8,217 nucleotides of DNA, from NCBI GenBank assembly GCA_937121005.1, contig CAKZKB010000306.1, forward strand, positions 1 through 8,217, read 5' to 3'. Source of the stretch: an uncultured cyanobacterium (GTDB taxonomy: Bacteria > Cyanobacteriota > Cyanobacteriia > Cyanobacteriales > Geitlerinemataceae). Positions 1 through 6,651 of this stretch are shown here, in pieces. Each line of letters begins with the position of its first letter. Position 1 is the stretch's first letter. The notes beneath the pieces were generated by a model, which searched no databases, was not told the DNA's origin, and saw nothing but the letters and a program-made list of their open reading frames with translations. The translations under genes and the position numbers were made by a program.

Positions 1-474
1 TTCGATATCGGGGATCGTGTGGGAGTGCTTCACCACCGCTTCTCTGTAAAACGATCCGATTTTATCGTACCATTCTGGCATCTGGGCATCTTTTTGGTCG
101 CGATCGAGATAGAAGAAATCTCGCGTTCCGTTGGATTCAGAAATGGCCGAATTTTCTAAAATAAAGCGATCGCAACTGCCGTAATTTTGTTGCAGCCGCT
201 CGAAGACATAGGGGACGGGTTCGACCATAATTCCCCGCCAATGGGGATTCTTGAAGAACGGACAAAGCGGATCGCCAACAACGGCATCGTTTGCGCCAAT
301 TTCAATAAAAAATAGTTCCGATCGCGATCGCGAAAAGGCGAATAAAAGCGTGTCGATGGGGCTTTCGTACATCCAGTAGCGAAATTGAGGATCGCTGACT
401 GCATTCCAAAACAGAGGGCGATCGGCCATGACTCGCCGTAGCGCTGCGCGAATATACCGTTGGGGGCCTTTCAT
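1..474 (-). CDS. FkbM-family SAM-dependent methyltransferase, C-terminus cut off by the window edge
   Basis: The frame is open from an ATG at 474 to base 1 and gives 158 residues without a stop. Residues 55-63 (FFIEIGAND) are the glycine-rich SAM-binding motif I, and VEP at 84-86 is the acidic end of the next strand. The following part (FERLQQNY, then a strand ending in NSAISES) is what FkbM-type O-methyltransferases show after motif I. These enzymes usually methylate hydroxyls on sugars or secondary metabolites; the substrate here cannot be told. An in-frame stop lies upstream with no other ATG between, so the start is firm. A TATACT hexamer sits only 5 bp before the ATG, which would give a nearly leaderless mRNA if used. 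The gene lies 85 bp downstream of the L,D-transpeptidase on the same strand, without an obvious terminator between. The family call is fairly sure; the role is unknown. Confidence 0.85.
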   Translation of the reverse strand, partial: MKGPQRYIRAALRRVMADRPLFWNAVSDPQFRYWMYESPIDTLLFAFSRSRSELFFIEIGANDAVVGDPLCPFFKNPHWRGIMVEPVPYVFERLQQNYGSCDRFILENSAISESNGTRDFFYLDRDQKDAQMPEWYDKIGSFYREAVVKHSHTIPDIE

Positions 475-559
475 AAATGAGTATAATGAATAATTCTGAT
501 TTTAGGATAACCGATCGCGATCGCATTGTCCATTTTTTTATCTTAAATTTACAGAAAGT

Positions 560-1135
560 TTACGGACGCACGATTACCCTAGTTCCCAGATCGGCGCGAT
601 CGTATAATTGGCGAATATCCCGATTTCGCATCCGCACGCAACCGTGAGAAACGGCTTGTCCCATTTGCGACTCGTCGGCGGTTCCATGAAAGCCGATCGC
701 GGCTTGTTCGTTTCTCCAAAACCCAATCCAGCGATCGCCGAGGGGATTGTTTTCCCCCGGAGGAATATCTTCCCCGGTAATCGGTTGCTGCCAAGTGGGA
801 TGCTCGATCTTTTGCAAAATGCGGTACGATCCAACAGGTGTTTCCCAACCCGGTTGACCGATGGCGACGGGATAGCTCGTTTCTAGGCGATCGCCTCGAT
901 AAAAATAGACTCTGCGATCGCTAAGATCGACAATAATTTTTGTGCGCGGCTGAGATAGCGGGGCACTAGGAAGGGGAAGAACGGATGTCAGGCGAAAGGG
1001 AGTATTGGGTTGGGGGTTTTCTTCTTTTTCTTGTTCTACGTTCGCTGTTTTCTGGCGATCTCCATCGGGCAAGCGCGGCACGACCACCATTAGCAATGCC
1101 GTTAGGAAACACAATAACATAAAACTGCGAGCCAT
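560..1135 (-). CDS. L,D-transpeptidase (YkuD domain), membrane-anchored or secreted
   Basis: The protein has 191 residues. Residues 1-20 are a signal peptide or membrane anchor (hydrophobic run LLCFLTALLMVVV). A charged, proline-rich linker follows to about 65, then a YkuD domain at 66-190. The catalytic motif is complete: H150-G-T and S163-H-G-C166-V-R168, with Cys166 as nucleophile. YkuD enzymes form 3-3 cross-links in peptidoglycan or attach peptides or proteins to it, in the periplasm; which of these applies here is not visible. No LysM or other wall-binding domain is present, so it is a minimal form. The frame extends to a TTG at 1156, but the ATG at 1135 gives a proper signal peptide and has GGAG (1146-1149) 10 bp upstream. 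The 7-bp tandem repeat lies just upstream of this site. The family is nearly certain. Confidence 0.93.
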   Translation of the reverse strand: MARSFMLLCFLTALLMVVVPRLPDGDRQKTANVEQEKEENPQPNTPFRLTSVLPLPSAPLSQPRTKIIVDLSDRRVYFYRGDRLETSYPVAIGQPGWETPVGSYRILQKIEHPTWQQPITGEDIPPGENNPLGDRWIGFWRNEQAAIGFHGTADESQMGQAVSHGCVRMRNRDIRQLYDRADLGTRVIVRP

Positions 1136-1151
1136 AGTCGCTTCGCTCCAA

Positions 1152-1179
1152 TTCAAAATTCAAAATTCAAAATTCAAAA
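1152..1179. repeat. Heptanucleotide tandem repeat (TTCAAAA x4)
   Basis: Four exact copies of TTCAAAA lie head to tail, flanked by partial copies (AA before, TTTTTT after). This matches the short tandemly repeated heptamers (STRR type) known from filamentous cyanobacteria. It lies 16 bp upstream of the transpeptidase start, in the expected 5' leader, just ahead of the GGAG ribosome site. Copy number may vary between strains and alter leader length; this is inference. Confidence 0.85.
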
Positions 1180-1196
1180 TTTTTTGCCCCTAGTGT

Positions 1197-1262
1197 AGAA
1201 ACCCGGTTTCTAAAAGGATAGCATTGAGCTTTGTCTGTCTATAGTCAAGAAACCGGGTTTCT
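1197..1262. repeat. Inverted pair of 15-bp near-palindromes between mazG and the L,D-transpeptidase gene
   Basis: AGAAACCCGGTTTCT (1197-1211) and its exact reverse complement AGAAACCGGGTTTCT (1248-1262) are separated by 36 bp. Each copy is itself an odd palindrome (AGAAACC-C-GGTTTCT), so each can fold alone or the two can pair with each other. Similar repeats recur in intergenic regions of cyanobacterial genomes. The position just after the mazG stop suits a transcription end or mRNA stabiliser, but no clean U-tract follows on the minus strand. A small mobile repeat is equally possible. Confidence 0.75.
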
Positions 1263-1278
1263 TGTGCAAGTGTTTTTT

Positions 1279-2097
1279 TCATTGTTCCGATTTCATGGCT
1301 TGCTTGACTTGTTGCCAAAGGGCCTCGAATTCTGCTAGGGTGTATTCAGATAAGGGACGATCGCAGGCGGATTCTACGCGAGAAAAGCGCTCGACAAAGC
1401 GGCGGTTGGTTTGTTGCAATGCCGCCGACGGATCGAGTTCGTACCAGCGAGCCAAATTGATAATGACGAATAGTAAATCTCCCAGTTCTTCTTGCTGTCG
1501 GGCTGGGCTTTCTGAGGCGATCGCGGTTTTAAATTCCCCTAACTCTTCGGTAAACTTCTCCCAAACACCGTCGATGGTTCCCCATTCAAACCCCGCACCC
1601 GCCGCTTTTTTAGAGATTTTCATGCCCGCATCCAAAGGCGGTAGAGTCCGGGCGTAGCGATCGAGCTTGTCGGCTAGGGTCGCTTCTGTTTTCCCTTTTT
1701 CTTCCGCTTTAATTTGTTCCCAATTTTGCCGCACCTGCTCCACGTTCTCCACCGTTTCTTCACCAAAAACGTGAGGATGTCGGCGAATCAACTTCTCAGA
1801 AATCCCCTCGGCAACGTCTTGGAGACTGAAGCGATCGCTTTCGCTGGCAATTTGGGCTTGCAAAACCACTTGTAGCAGCAAATCTCCCAATTCTTCGGAC
1901 ACCTCTGCTGTCGTGCCGTTGCGAATCGCATCGACAGTTTCGTAGGCTTCTTCGATAATATAAGGAGTCAAACTTTCGGGAGTTTGGGCTAGATCCCAAG
2001 GGCAACCGCCCTCGGGCGATCGCAATTTGGCGACCACCGCAATTAATGTTTCTAGGGCAGCTAAGGTGTGGGGATGGGAAGAAGTTGGGTTGCTCAC
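1279..2097 (-). CDS. mazG: Nucleoside triphosphate pyrophosphohydrolase MazG
   Basis: MazG hydrolyses NTPs and dNTPs to the monophosphate and pyrophosphate, clearing damaged nucleotides; in E. coli it also affects (p)ppGpp levels. This protein is the full two-domain form, 272 residues against about 263 in E. coli. The N-terminal domain has GCPWD at 31-35 and the metal-binding set E49-E50-x-x-E53 with E69-x-x-D72. The second domain repeats it as E184-E185-x-x-E188 with E204-x-x-D207. KKAAGAGFEW (163-172) is the usual second-domain entry. The frame stays open to 2208, deep inside the response-regulator gene, and that extension looks nothing like MazG. The GTG at 2097 is therefore chosen: it starts 20 bp after the regulator's stop and leaves a short leader before the conserved domain. 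The spacing suggests co-transcription with the regulator. It is unrelated to the MazEF toxin system. Confidence 0.93.
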   Translation of the reverse strand: MSNPTSSHPHTLAALETLIAVVAKLRSPEGGCPWDLAQTPESLTPYIIEEAYETVDAIRNGTTAEVSEELGDLLLQVVLQAQIASESDRFSLQDVAEGISEKLIRRHPHVFGEETVENVEQVRQNWEQIKAEEKGKTEATLADKLDRYARTLPPLDAGMKISKKAAGAGFEWGTIDGVWEKFTEELGEFKTAIASESPARQQEELGDLLFVIINLARWYELDPSAALQQTNRRFVERFSRVESACDRPLSEYTLAEFEALWQQVKQAMKSEQ

Positions 2098-2117
2098 GAT
2101 CGCAATTTGGGGTAAAC

Positions 2118-2480
2118 TTAACCAAGTAACTGGCGCACCGCCTCGAGCAGTTCGTCGGGGTGAAAGGGTTTGGCAATGTAAGCATCTGCCCCCACTTTCA
2201 TACCCCAATAGCGATCGAACTCCTCGCCTTTACACGAACACATAATCACGGGGATCTCTCGCGTTTTGGGGTGTCCCTTGAGCTTGCGGCAGACCTCGTA
2301 ACCGTTGGGGCTGGGCATGATAATATCGAGAACGACCAAGTCCGGGCGCTTGGCCTGAAGGTACTTGAGCGCGTCGTTGCCACCACCGGCTTTAACGACG
2401 CTGAGGCCGTGTTTTTTCAGCAGTTCGGCAATCATTTCGCGCTGGGGCGTGCTGTCTTCAACAACGAGAACGGTAGCCAT
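2118..2480 (-). CDS. Stand-alone CheY-like response regulator, PilH/PixH type
   Basis: The protein is a single receiver domain of 120 residues. The acidic pair is E8-D9, the phosphoacceptor is D52 in LVVLDIIMP, the switch Ser/Thr is S82 and the conserved lysine is K104 in AKPF. The stretch around CSCKGEEFDRYWGMK (81-95) followed by GADAYIAKPF is typical of the cyanobacterial PilH/PixH/TaxP2 receivers. Those act with PatA-type regulators and CheA-like kinases in type IV pilus motility and phototaxis. No che or pil genes lie nearby, so the cognate kinase is presumably elsewhere; the motility link rests on family resemblance only. The frame can be extended to a GTG at 2537, but the ATG at 2480 begins directly before the first receiver strand (ATVLVVEDS). 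mazG follows 20 bp downstream. A candidate promoter lies just upstream. Confidence 0.92.
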   Translation of the reverse strand: MATVLVVEDSTPQREMIAELLKKHGLSVVKAGGGNDALKYLQAKRPDLVVLDIIMPSPNGYEVCRKLKGHPKTREIPVIMCSCKGEEFDRYWGMKVGADAYIAKPFHPDELLEAVRQLLG

Positions 2481-2496
2481 TGGGGTTGCGGGTGCA

Positions 2497-2525
2497 TCTA
2501 TATCTCTCACTCTAGCAATTGTCAG
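2497..2525 (-). promoter_or_regulatory. Candidate sigma-70-type promoter for the response regulator-mazG pair
   Basis: Read on the minus strand, CTGACA (2520-2525) and TATAGA (2497-2502) are separated by exactly 17 bp and end 16 bp before the ATG. The -35 matches the consensus at five of six positions, but the -10 lacks the important final T. An overlapping alternative -10 is TAGAGT with GTGGCA, also 17 bp apart. The 112-bp gap to the upstream gene supports some promoter here. Confidence 0.35.
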
Positions 2526-2592
2526 CCGAATTGCCACATCTGTCTTCAGGAGAGCGATCGAACAGGCGCAAAGTCATCTGTGTTTGTCCCCT

Positions 2593-3093
2593 TCATTTGG
2601 GGTTGCCGTTGGCGAGGATCTCGCGAATGCGATCGACCGCCGCAGCCGGCGTATCCACCGCGATCGCCTTTTCGGGGGCCAGTTGAGCGAAAAATTCTTG
2701 TCCTGCCCGACTCAGGTGCAGTAATATTACAAATTTTCCCGCTTTCAAGGCTAGGGCAATTTCGGAAGCCGTGCCCGGCCCCATGCCGCAGGCGACGACA
2801 ACATCGCTCGAGAGAACGTTAATATTGTTGCGGGCGCTACCCATGTCCGTAACAATAGCAATATCGACGTGAGGACAGAGGTGGCGATCGTCGCGATCGG
2901 GTAAAATTCCTAAAGTCAACCCGCCCGCTTCTTTTGCCCCTTGATTGGCGGCAGTCATTACACCCGAATTGCACCCGCCAGTTAACAGTATCCAGCCTTG
3001 GGAGGCGATACAACGTCCTAGTTCTCGGGCAGTTTGGACTTCTAGCGGGCTGGCATTTCCCGGCCCCATAATACCAACAACGATTTTTTTCAT
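2593..3093 (-). CDS. TIGR00725-family SLOG/Rossmann protein of unknown function (LOG/DprA-like fold)
   Basis: The protein has 166 residues. It starts on a beta strand (KKIVVGIMGPG, 2-12). LTGG-CNSGVM follows at 37-46, then ARNN (87-90), SSDVVVACGMGPGTASEIALAL (95-116) and AGKFVILL (118-125). This is the order seen in TIGR00725 members of the SLOG superfamily, a Rossmann-like fold that binds nucleotides or related ligands and includes LOG and DprA. The canonical LOG signature PGGxGTxxE appears here as GMGPGTASE (103-111), with Gly107, Thr108 and Glu111 kept. It should therefore not be called a cytokinin phosphoribohydrolase. No signal peptide or membrane segment is seen, so it is probably cytosolic. 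It begins 18 bp after the antiporter stop on the same strand, which argues for one operon. Its ligand and role are unknown. Confidence 0.85.
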   Translation of the reverse strand: MKKIVVGIMGPGNASPLEVQTARELGRCIASQGWILLTGGCNSGVMTAANQGAKEAGGLTLGILPDRDDRHLCPHVDIAIVTDMGSARNNINVLSSDVVVACGMGPGTASEIALALKAGKFVILLHLSRAGQEFFAQLAPEKAIAVDTPAAAVDRIREILANGNPK

Positions 3094-3111
3094 CTTAATT
3101 AATGGCGATCG

Positions 3112-4659
3112 CTAGTGTTCTCCTTCCAAAACATTTTGTAGAAACGGAGCCAGTTCTTTTTGCAACCGTCCGGCGCGCACGAATTCCGCATAAGTATCCG
3201 CTTCGATGGACAACAGTTCTTCGCGGAACTGTTCGGTGGCAAAATCGCGCAGATCGGGATAGCGATCGCGCAAACTATTGAGATCTTCTTCGATATCTTT
3301 CAGTTGACCCCGCACCAATGCAGTTTGATAGCGGAAAAATTCGGCATCCACATCTTTCGGTTGGGGTTCTTCTAACTTTTCTAACACTCGTTGTAGGGCC
3401 GATCGACGGGCGATCGCTTCTCGATACTCCTGTTGTACCATTTGCTGTCCTAACAGTCCCAATCGCTTCAACAAGGTTTGCGTTGTTAACCCTTGTACCA
3501 ACAGCGTAAATAAAACGACTCCGAATACGATCCCAATCACTGTATCTCGTTCGGGTAAGGCAATGGGGACGCTCAATGCCAAGGCGATCGACACCGAACC
3601 GCGCAATCCTCCCCACCACAATACCGTTCGTTGGGGCACGCTAATATCCGAATCGACGATCGCGTTACTAAGTTGTCCCAAGCCATAAATACCAATGGCC
3701 CGCGTCACTAAAACCGCCGCGATCGCCACACCCATTGCTTCTACGTTCAGCGTTAAACTCTCGAACTGGATTTGATCGCCAATCAACAAAAAGACGATGG
3801 AGTTGACAAAAAAGGCCAGAAACTCCCAAAACTCGCTGACAATTAAACGAGTGCGCGGGTTCATGCCAATGCGCGACCCAAAGTTGCCTAAAATTACCCC
3901 CGTCGTCACCACGCCAATGACACCAGAACCGCCTAACTCCTCGGTTAAAACGTAGGTTCCGTAAGCCGAAACCAGGGTTAAGGATTGCTCTACTAAAGGC
4001 AAATCGAAGCGTTGCGTGAGATAAGAAATACTAAACCCGACGAGGCTGCCAATGCCGACACCAATGCCGACAAACAAGCCAAATTTCAGCACGGCAGATT
4101 GAGCCGAAAACTCCTCCGTTCCCAATGCCATTCCTAACAGCAAACTGAAAGCAACCACTGCCACGCCATCGTTAAAAAGACTTTCGCCTTCCATTAAGGT
4201 TGTCAGCCGTTTATCGACCCCCAATTCGCGAAATAGCGCAATCACGGATACCGGATCGGTGGCGGCGAGACTGGCTCCCACTAATAGCGCGATCGGTAAC
4301 GATAATGGTGTAAACTGGGCCAGCATCCAGGCAATGCCGAGCACGGAAATTCCTACACCGACGATCGCGAACAAGGTGACTGGAAACAAATCGCGCTTGA
4401 GATTTTTCCAGTTCAAATTCCATCCCGCCTCAAACAGTAACGGCGGTAGAAAAATCTCGAGAATCAATTCTGGCGATAAATTGACCAACCGCACATCGAC
4501 GATAGCGAGAATGGCTCCCACAATCACCAACAGCAGCGTATAGGGAATTTGACGCACCCAACTCAGAGTCCGAGAAATGGTGGCAACGGTGAGAGAAACA
4601 GAGAGAACCAGCAGGAATTTCTCTAGGTTTTGTTCGATGGTGGTAGGTTCGATCGTCAT
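3112..4659 (-). CDS. nhaP: Na+/H+ antiporter, CPA1 family (cyanobacterial NhaP/NhaS1 type)
   Basis: A 515-residue inner-membrane protein with about a dozen hydrophobic segments between residues 12 and 395, plus a hydrophilic, acidic C-terminal tail at about 400-515. CPA1 exchangers export Na+ (some also Li+ or Ca2+) against H+ for salt and pH homeostasis. Key motifs are present: ATDPVSV with D135, EGESLFNDGVAVV with the N163-D164 ion-binding pair, and GGLRGSVSIALALS with R353. The opening segment (RQIPYTLLLVIVG, then VRLVNLSPELIL and IFLPPLLFEA) resembles cyanobacterial NhaP/NhaS1 antiporters, whose long tail is known to affect ion preference. Length and tail also fit that group. The ATG at 4659 precedes the first membrane segment directly. 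The SLOG-type gene follows after 18 bp. The family is certain; the exact paralog name is less so. Confidence 0.92.
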   Translation of the reverse strand: MTIEPTTIEQNLEKFLLVLSVSLTVATISRTLSWVRQIPYTLLLVIVGAILAIVDVRLVNLSPELILEIFLPPLLFEAGWNLNWKNLKRDLFPVTLFAIVGVGISVLGIAWMLAQFTPLSLPIALLVGASLAATDPVSVIALFRELGVDKRLTTLMEGESLFNDGVAVVAFSLLLGMALGTEEFSAQSAVLKFGLFVGIGVGIGSLVGFSISYLTQRFDLPLVEQSLTLVSAYGTYVLTEELGGSGVIGVVTTGVILGNFGSRIGMNPRTRLIVSEFWEFLAFFVNSIVFLLIGDQIQFESLTLNVEAMGVAIAAVLVTRAIGIYGLGQLSNAIVDSDISVPQRTVLWWGGLRGSVSIALALSVPIALPERDTVIGIVFGVVLFTLLVQGLTTQTLLKRLGLLGQQMVQQEYREAIARRSALQRVLEKLEEPQPKDVDAEFFRYQTALVRGQLKDIEEDLNSLRDRYPDLRDFATEQFREELLSIEADTYAEFVRAGRLQKELAPFLQNVLEGEH

Positions 4660-4689
4660 TTGAATGCGTGAACTTTAGATTTTGGTTAA

Positions 4690-4724
4690 AGTGCTACGAT
4701 CGCTACTGCTTTAAGCAGGGCACT
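4690..4724. repeat. Nested inverted repeat in the 123-bp spacer upstream of the antiporter
   Basis: CTGCTTTAAGCAG (4706-4718) is a 13-bp odd palindrome. Around it, AGTGC (4690-4694) pairs with GCACT (4720-4724). The structure sits between the stop of the TPR/glycosidase gene and the antiporter start, about 31 bp from the latter. It could be an operator or part of the antiporter leader, or a weak transcription end for the upstream gene; there is no U-tract. No convincing -35/-10 pair was found in this spacer. Confidence 0.4.
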
Positions 4725-4782
4725 CGATCGTCATGGAACTGTTCCTACTCTCAGTTTAACTCAACTTGCCCCGATTGCATCA

Positions 4783-6414
4783 TCAATCGCGAATACAAAT
4801 CTCCAATCTATTCTGATTCCAAATGACTGGGAAGCGAGGTGTCACTTCTAAGGTCATGGTAGCACGATTGCAGCCACAAGCAAACAAATTGCCATCCGGG
4901 CCAACAATAAAATTGGTTCCATATAACCCCGTGCGATCGCTTCCTTTAACCACTGGCGTTGCCGAACTAGGAACATAGGGGCCGGTAACGCAATCGCTAG
5001 TATACCAATAAAGAGAGGATAGAGAAATTTGCGTACTTCCCACTCGTTCGAGCCATTTCGGATTGATGTATTTGGGACTCGTGGAAAAGAAGAGATGGTA
5101 GCGATCGTATTTGTAAATCACCTGCGGACGTTCCATTTCTGCATAAATCCCTTCTCCTGTATTTTCTAGAATTGGACAAACTGCGGGGGGCAAAATTTCA
5201 TAACAACCATCAATGCGATCGCTTGTAGCAACAGCAATACAACCATAAAAAGTTGAAGCATCACTCTTTAGAACGGAGGTAATAAATAAATAGTACCTGC
5301 CCGTTTTAAAGTCTTTGAATGGAAAAGGATCTCGCCAAGGAACGTGACGAATGATGCAACCGTTAAAGTTGCGACCTCTTGCTCCATAATAACGGTCGTC
5401 AGATTCTAAAAAGGGTTCGGAACGGCGCTGCCATCGACATCCGTCAACGGATGTTGCTAAGCCAATTCGCTCGTGCAACAGTTCATTTTTCGACGCGGCT
5501 GAGTAGAAGAAATAATAAATATTTTTTTCTTTGAAAACGCTACCCGATAGCATTCGTCCGCTTTCCCATTCGCGATCGCGATCGGGTTCTAGAACGGGGC
5601 CTAAATATTGCCAATTTTGTAAATCTGTCGATTGGGCAGCCTCCATGCTACCAGCACTCCAAAAAGGCTTTACAGTGCGAGAAGCCGTGAGATAATATAA
5701 TAAGTAGCGATCGTTATCTCGAAATAAAATTGCATCCCAAACTCGATAGCCCTGTCGAATTTTAGAAGCGTAGCCAGCACGATCGCATTGCAGAAGTTGT
5801 TCTATTTGTTGCTCGACTTCACCCCAATTTGGTTTTAAGGCAATCGCTCGTTTGTAGTTCTCGATCGCTCCTTCAAAGTCGCCGCGATCGAGGAGGTATC
5901 GACCTAAGTTATAGTGCGATGCAGGATCGCCTTGCAAGTTAATCGCTTGTCGAGCGTATGTAATGGCTTCGTCGAGGCGATGGAGTTCGTACAAACATAC
6001 ACTGGCGTGAGAGTAAGCAAGTGCAAAATTGGGTTGAAATTCGATTGCTTTTTGGAAAGCGTTGATAGCTTGCGAAAATTCTCCTTGTTGTAACAAACAA
6101 GATCCCAAGCAAAAATAGCTATCTGCGTCTCGATTATGAGGATTCAATTCAAAACCAATTTTTAAGCTGCGAATAGCAGTATTAACTTTATTCAAAACAA
6201 AAAAACAGTAACCCAAATTAAAATACAGACGATCGTCGATGGGATTTTGAAGAATTGCTTCTCGCAAAACGTCAACTGCTAGATCGAAACAGTTTTGGGA
6301 AATCAGAATATTCGCTTGCTTCAGTAAAGATTCATTTCCACTACACAGCGAAACGATATGATTTTCTTCATCAGCAATTTCGCAGAGGGCTTCAATTTTG
6401 TTCGTATGCTGCAC
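4783..6414 (-). CDS. TPR-repeat protein fused to a GH68-like (levansucrase-family) beta-propeller domain
   Basis: The 543-residue protein has two parts. Residues 31-205 hold about five TPR-like helix pairs, e.g. GEFSQAINAFQKAIEFQPN (111-129) and GDFEGAIENYKRAIALKPN (178-196). From about 222 on, five-bladed-propeller glycosidase motifs appear in GH68 order: VWDAIL with D227 (nucleophile position), SGSV at 290-293, WRDP at 360-363 with D362 (transition-state stabiliser position), and EMERPQ with E428-R429 (general acid position). In levansucrases these are VWD, WSGS, RDP and ER. All three carboxylates of clan GH-J are thus present, suggesting action on sucrose, fructans or other furanosides; the substrate is inference, and GH32/GH43-like relatives remain possible. 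There is no signal peptide, unlike secreted levansucrases. The domain (about 320 residues) is shorter than SacB. The start is a GTG, with an in-frame stop 6 bp upstream. The gene looks more AT-rich than ycf66 or mazG. Confidence 0.8.
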   Translation of the reverse strand: MQHTNKIEALCEIADEENHIVSLCSGNESLLKQANILISQNCFDLAVDVLREAILQNPIDDRLYFNLGYCFFVLNKVNTAIRSLKIGFELNPHNRDADSYFCLGSCLLQQGEFSQAINAFQKAIEFQPNFALAYSHASVCLYELHRLDEAITYARQAINLQGDPASHYNLGRYLLDRGDFEGAIENYKRAIALKPNWGEVEQQIEQLLQCDRAGYASKIRQGYRVWDAILFRDNDRYLLYYLTASRTVKPFWSAGSMEAAQSTDLQNWQYLGPVLEPDRDREWESGRMLSGSVFKEKNIYYFFYSAASKNELLHERIGLATSVDGCRWQRRSEPFLESDDRYYGARGRNFNGCIIRHVPWRDPFPFKDFKTGRYYLFITSVLKSDASTFYGCIAVATSDRIDGCYEILPPAVCPILENTGEGIYAEMERPQVIYKYDRYHLFFSTSPKYINPKWLERVGSTQISLSSLYWYTSDCVTGPYVPSSATPVVKGSDRTGLYGTNFIVGPDGNLFACGCNRATMTLEVTPRFPVIWNQNRLEICIRD

Positions 6415-6651
6415 AGCTTTTTACCAATACTTCTCTATACAGTAACAGAGTTTGGGAATTTTTGCAATGCGATCTGGCAATGTTGTTACAAGGACGGCGA
6501 TCGCTTAGAATATAGATGAGATTGTCTGTCGCGATCGAAAAATATCGCTGCTAGCATTTCCAGAGATCGCGATCGCGGTGCGAGAAATACTGCCATCGGC
6601 GATCGCATAACTCATGTTATACTGAAAATATCGTATCGAGTCTATCGAGCC
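6415..6651. other. Divergent intergenic region with clustered HIP1 sites
   Basis: This 237-bp spacer separates the minus-strand TPR/glycosidase gene from the plus-strand Uma2 gene and should hold both promoters. It contains three HIP1 octamers (near 6498, 6572 and 6599). Towards the left gene, TTGCAA and TACTGT stand 17 bp apart on the minus strand, a weak promoter candidate. No ORF of note and no RNA gene was recognised. Confidence 0.6.
6615..6623 (+). promoter_or_regulatory. Candidate extended -10 promoter of the Uma2 gene
   Basis: TGTTATACT is an extended -10 (TG, one base, then TATACT, five of six matches). It lies 28 bp upstream of the ATG at 6652. No good -35 is found at the proper spacing, which an extended -10 can tolerate. 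The heptamer TATCGAG occurs twice between it and the start (6634-6640 and 6643-6649) and could be an operator or chance. Confidence 0.4.

Noticed and set aside
482..487. TATAAT on the plus strand as a promoter
   Set aside because: No good -35 is present and no plus-strand gene follows; the same bases overlap the minus-strand TATACT candidate.
1136..1156. TTG start for the L,D-transpeptidase
   Set aside because: It lies upstream of the GGAG site, within the tandem repeat region, and would put charged residues before the signal peptide.
1152..1262. CRISPR array
   Set aside because: The repeat units are 7 bp without spacers, and the 15-mers occur only twice in opposite orientation; there are no cas genes.
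1264..1279. Small stem CTTG/CAAG followed by a T-run on the plus strand, terminator-like
   Set aside because: The stem is only four base pairs and no plus-strand gene lies upstream to be terminated.
2098..2208. N-terminal extension of MazG into the response-regulator gene
   Set aside because: It overlaps the end of a clear receiver domain in another frame and encodes Cys/Arg-rich sequence with no MazG similarity; the GTG at 2097 is preferred.
2481..2537. GTG start giving a 139-residue response regulator
   Set aside because: The extra 19 residues precede the first receiver strand and have no family counterpart; they also cover the likely promoter.
2160..2822. 220-codon open frame on the plus strand
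   Set aside because: It is antisense to the well-supported response-regulator and SLOG genes, lacks any recognisable domain and reads as a shadow of their codon bias.
2593..3093. Cytokinin-activating LOG enzyme
   Set aside because: The canonical PGGxGTxxE signature is altered, and the overall motif order fits TIGR00725, whose function is unknown.
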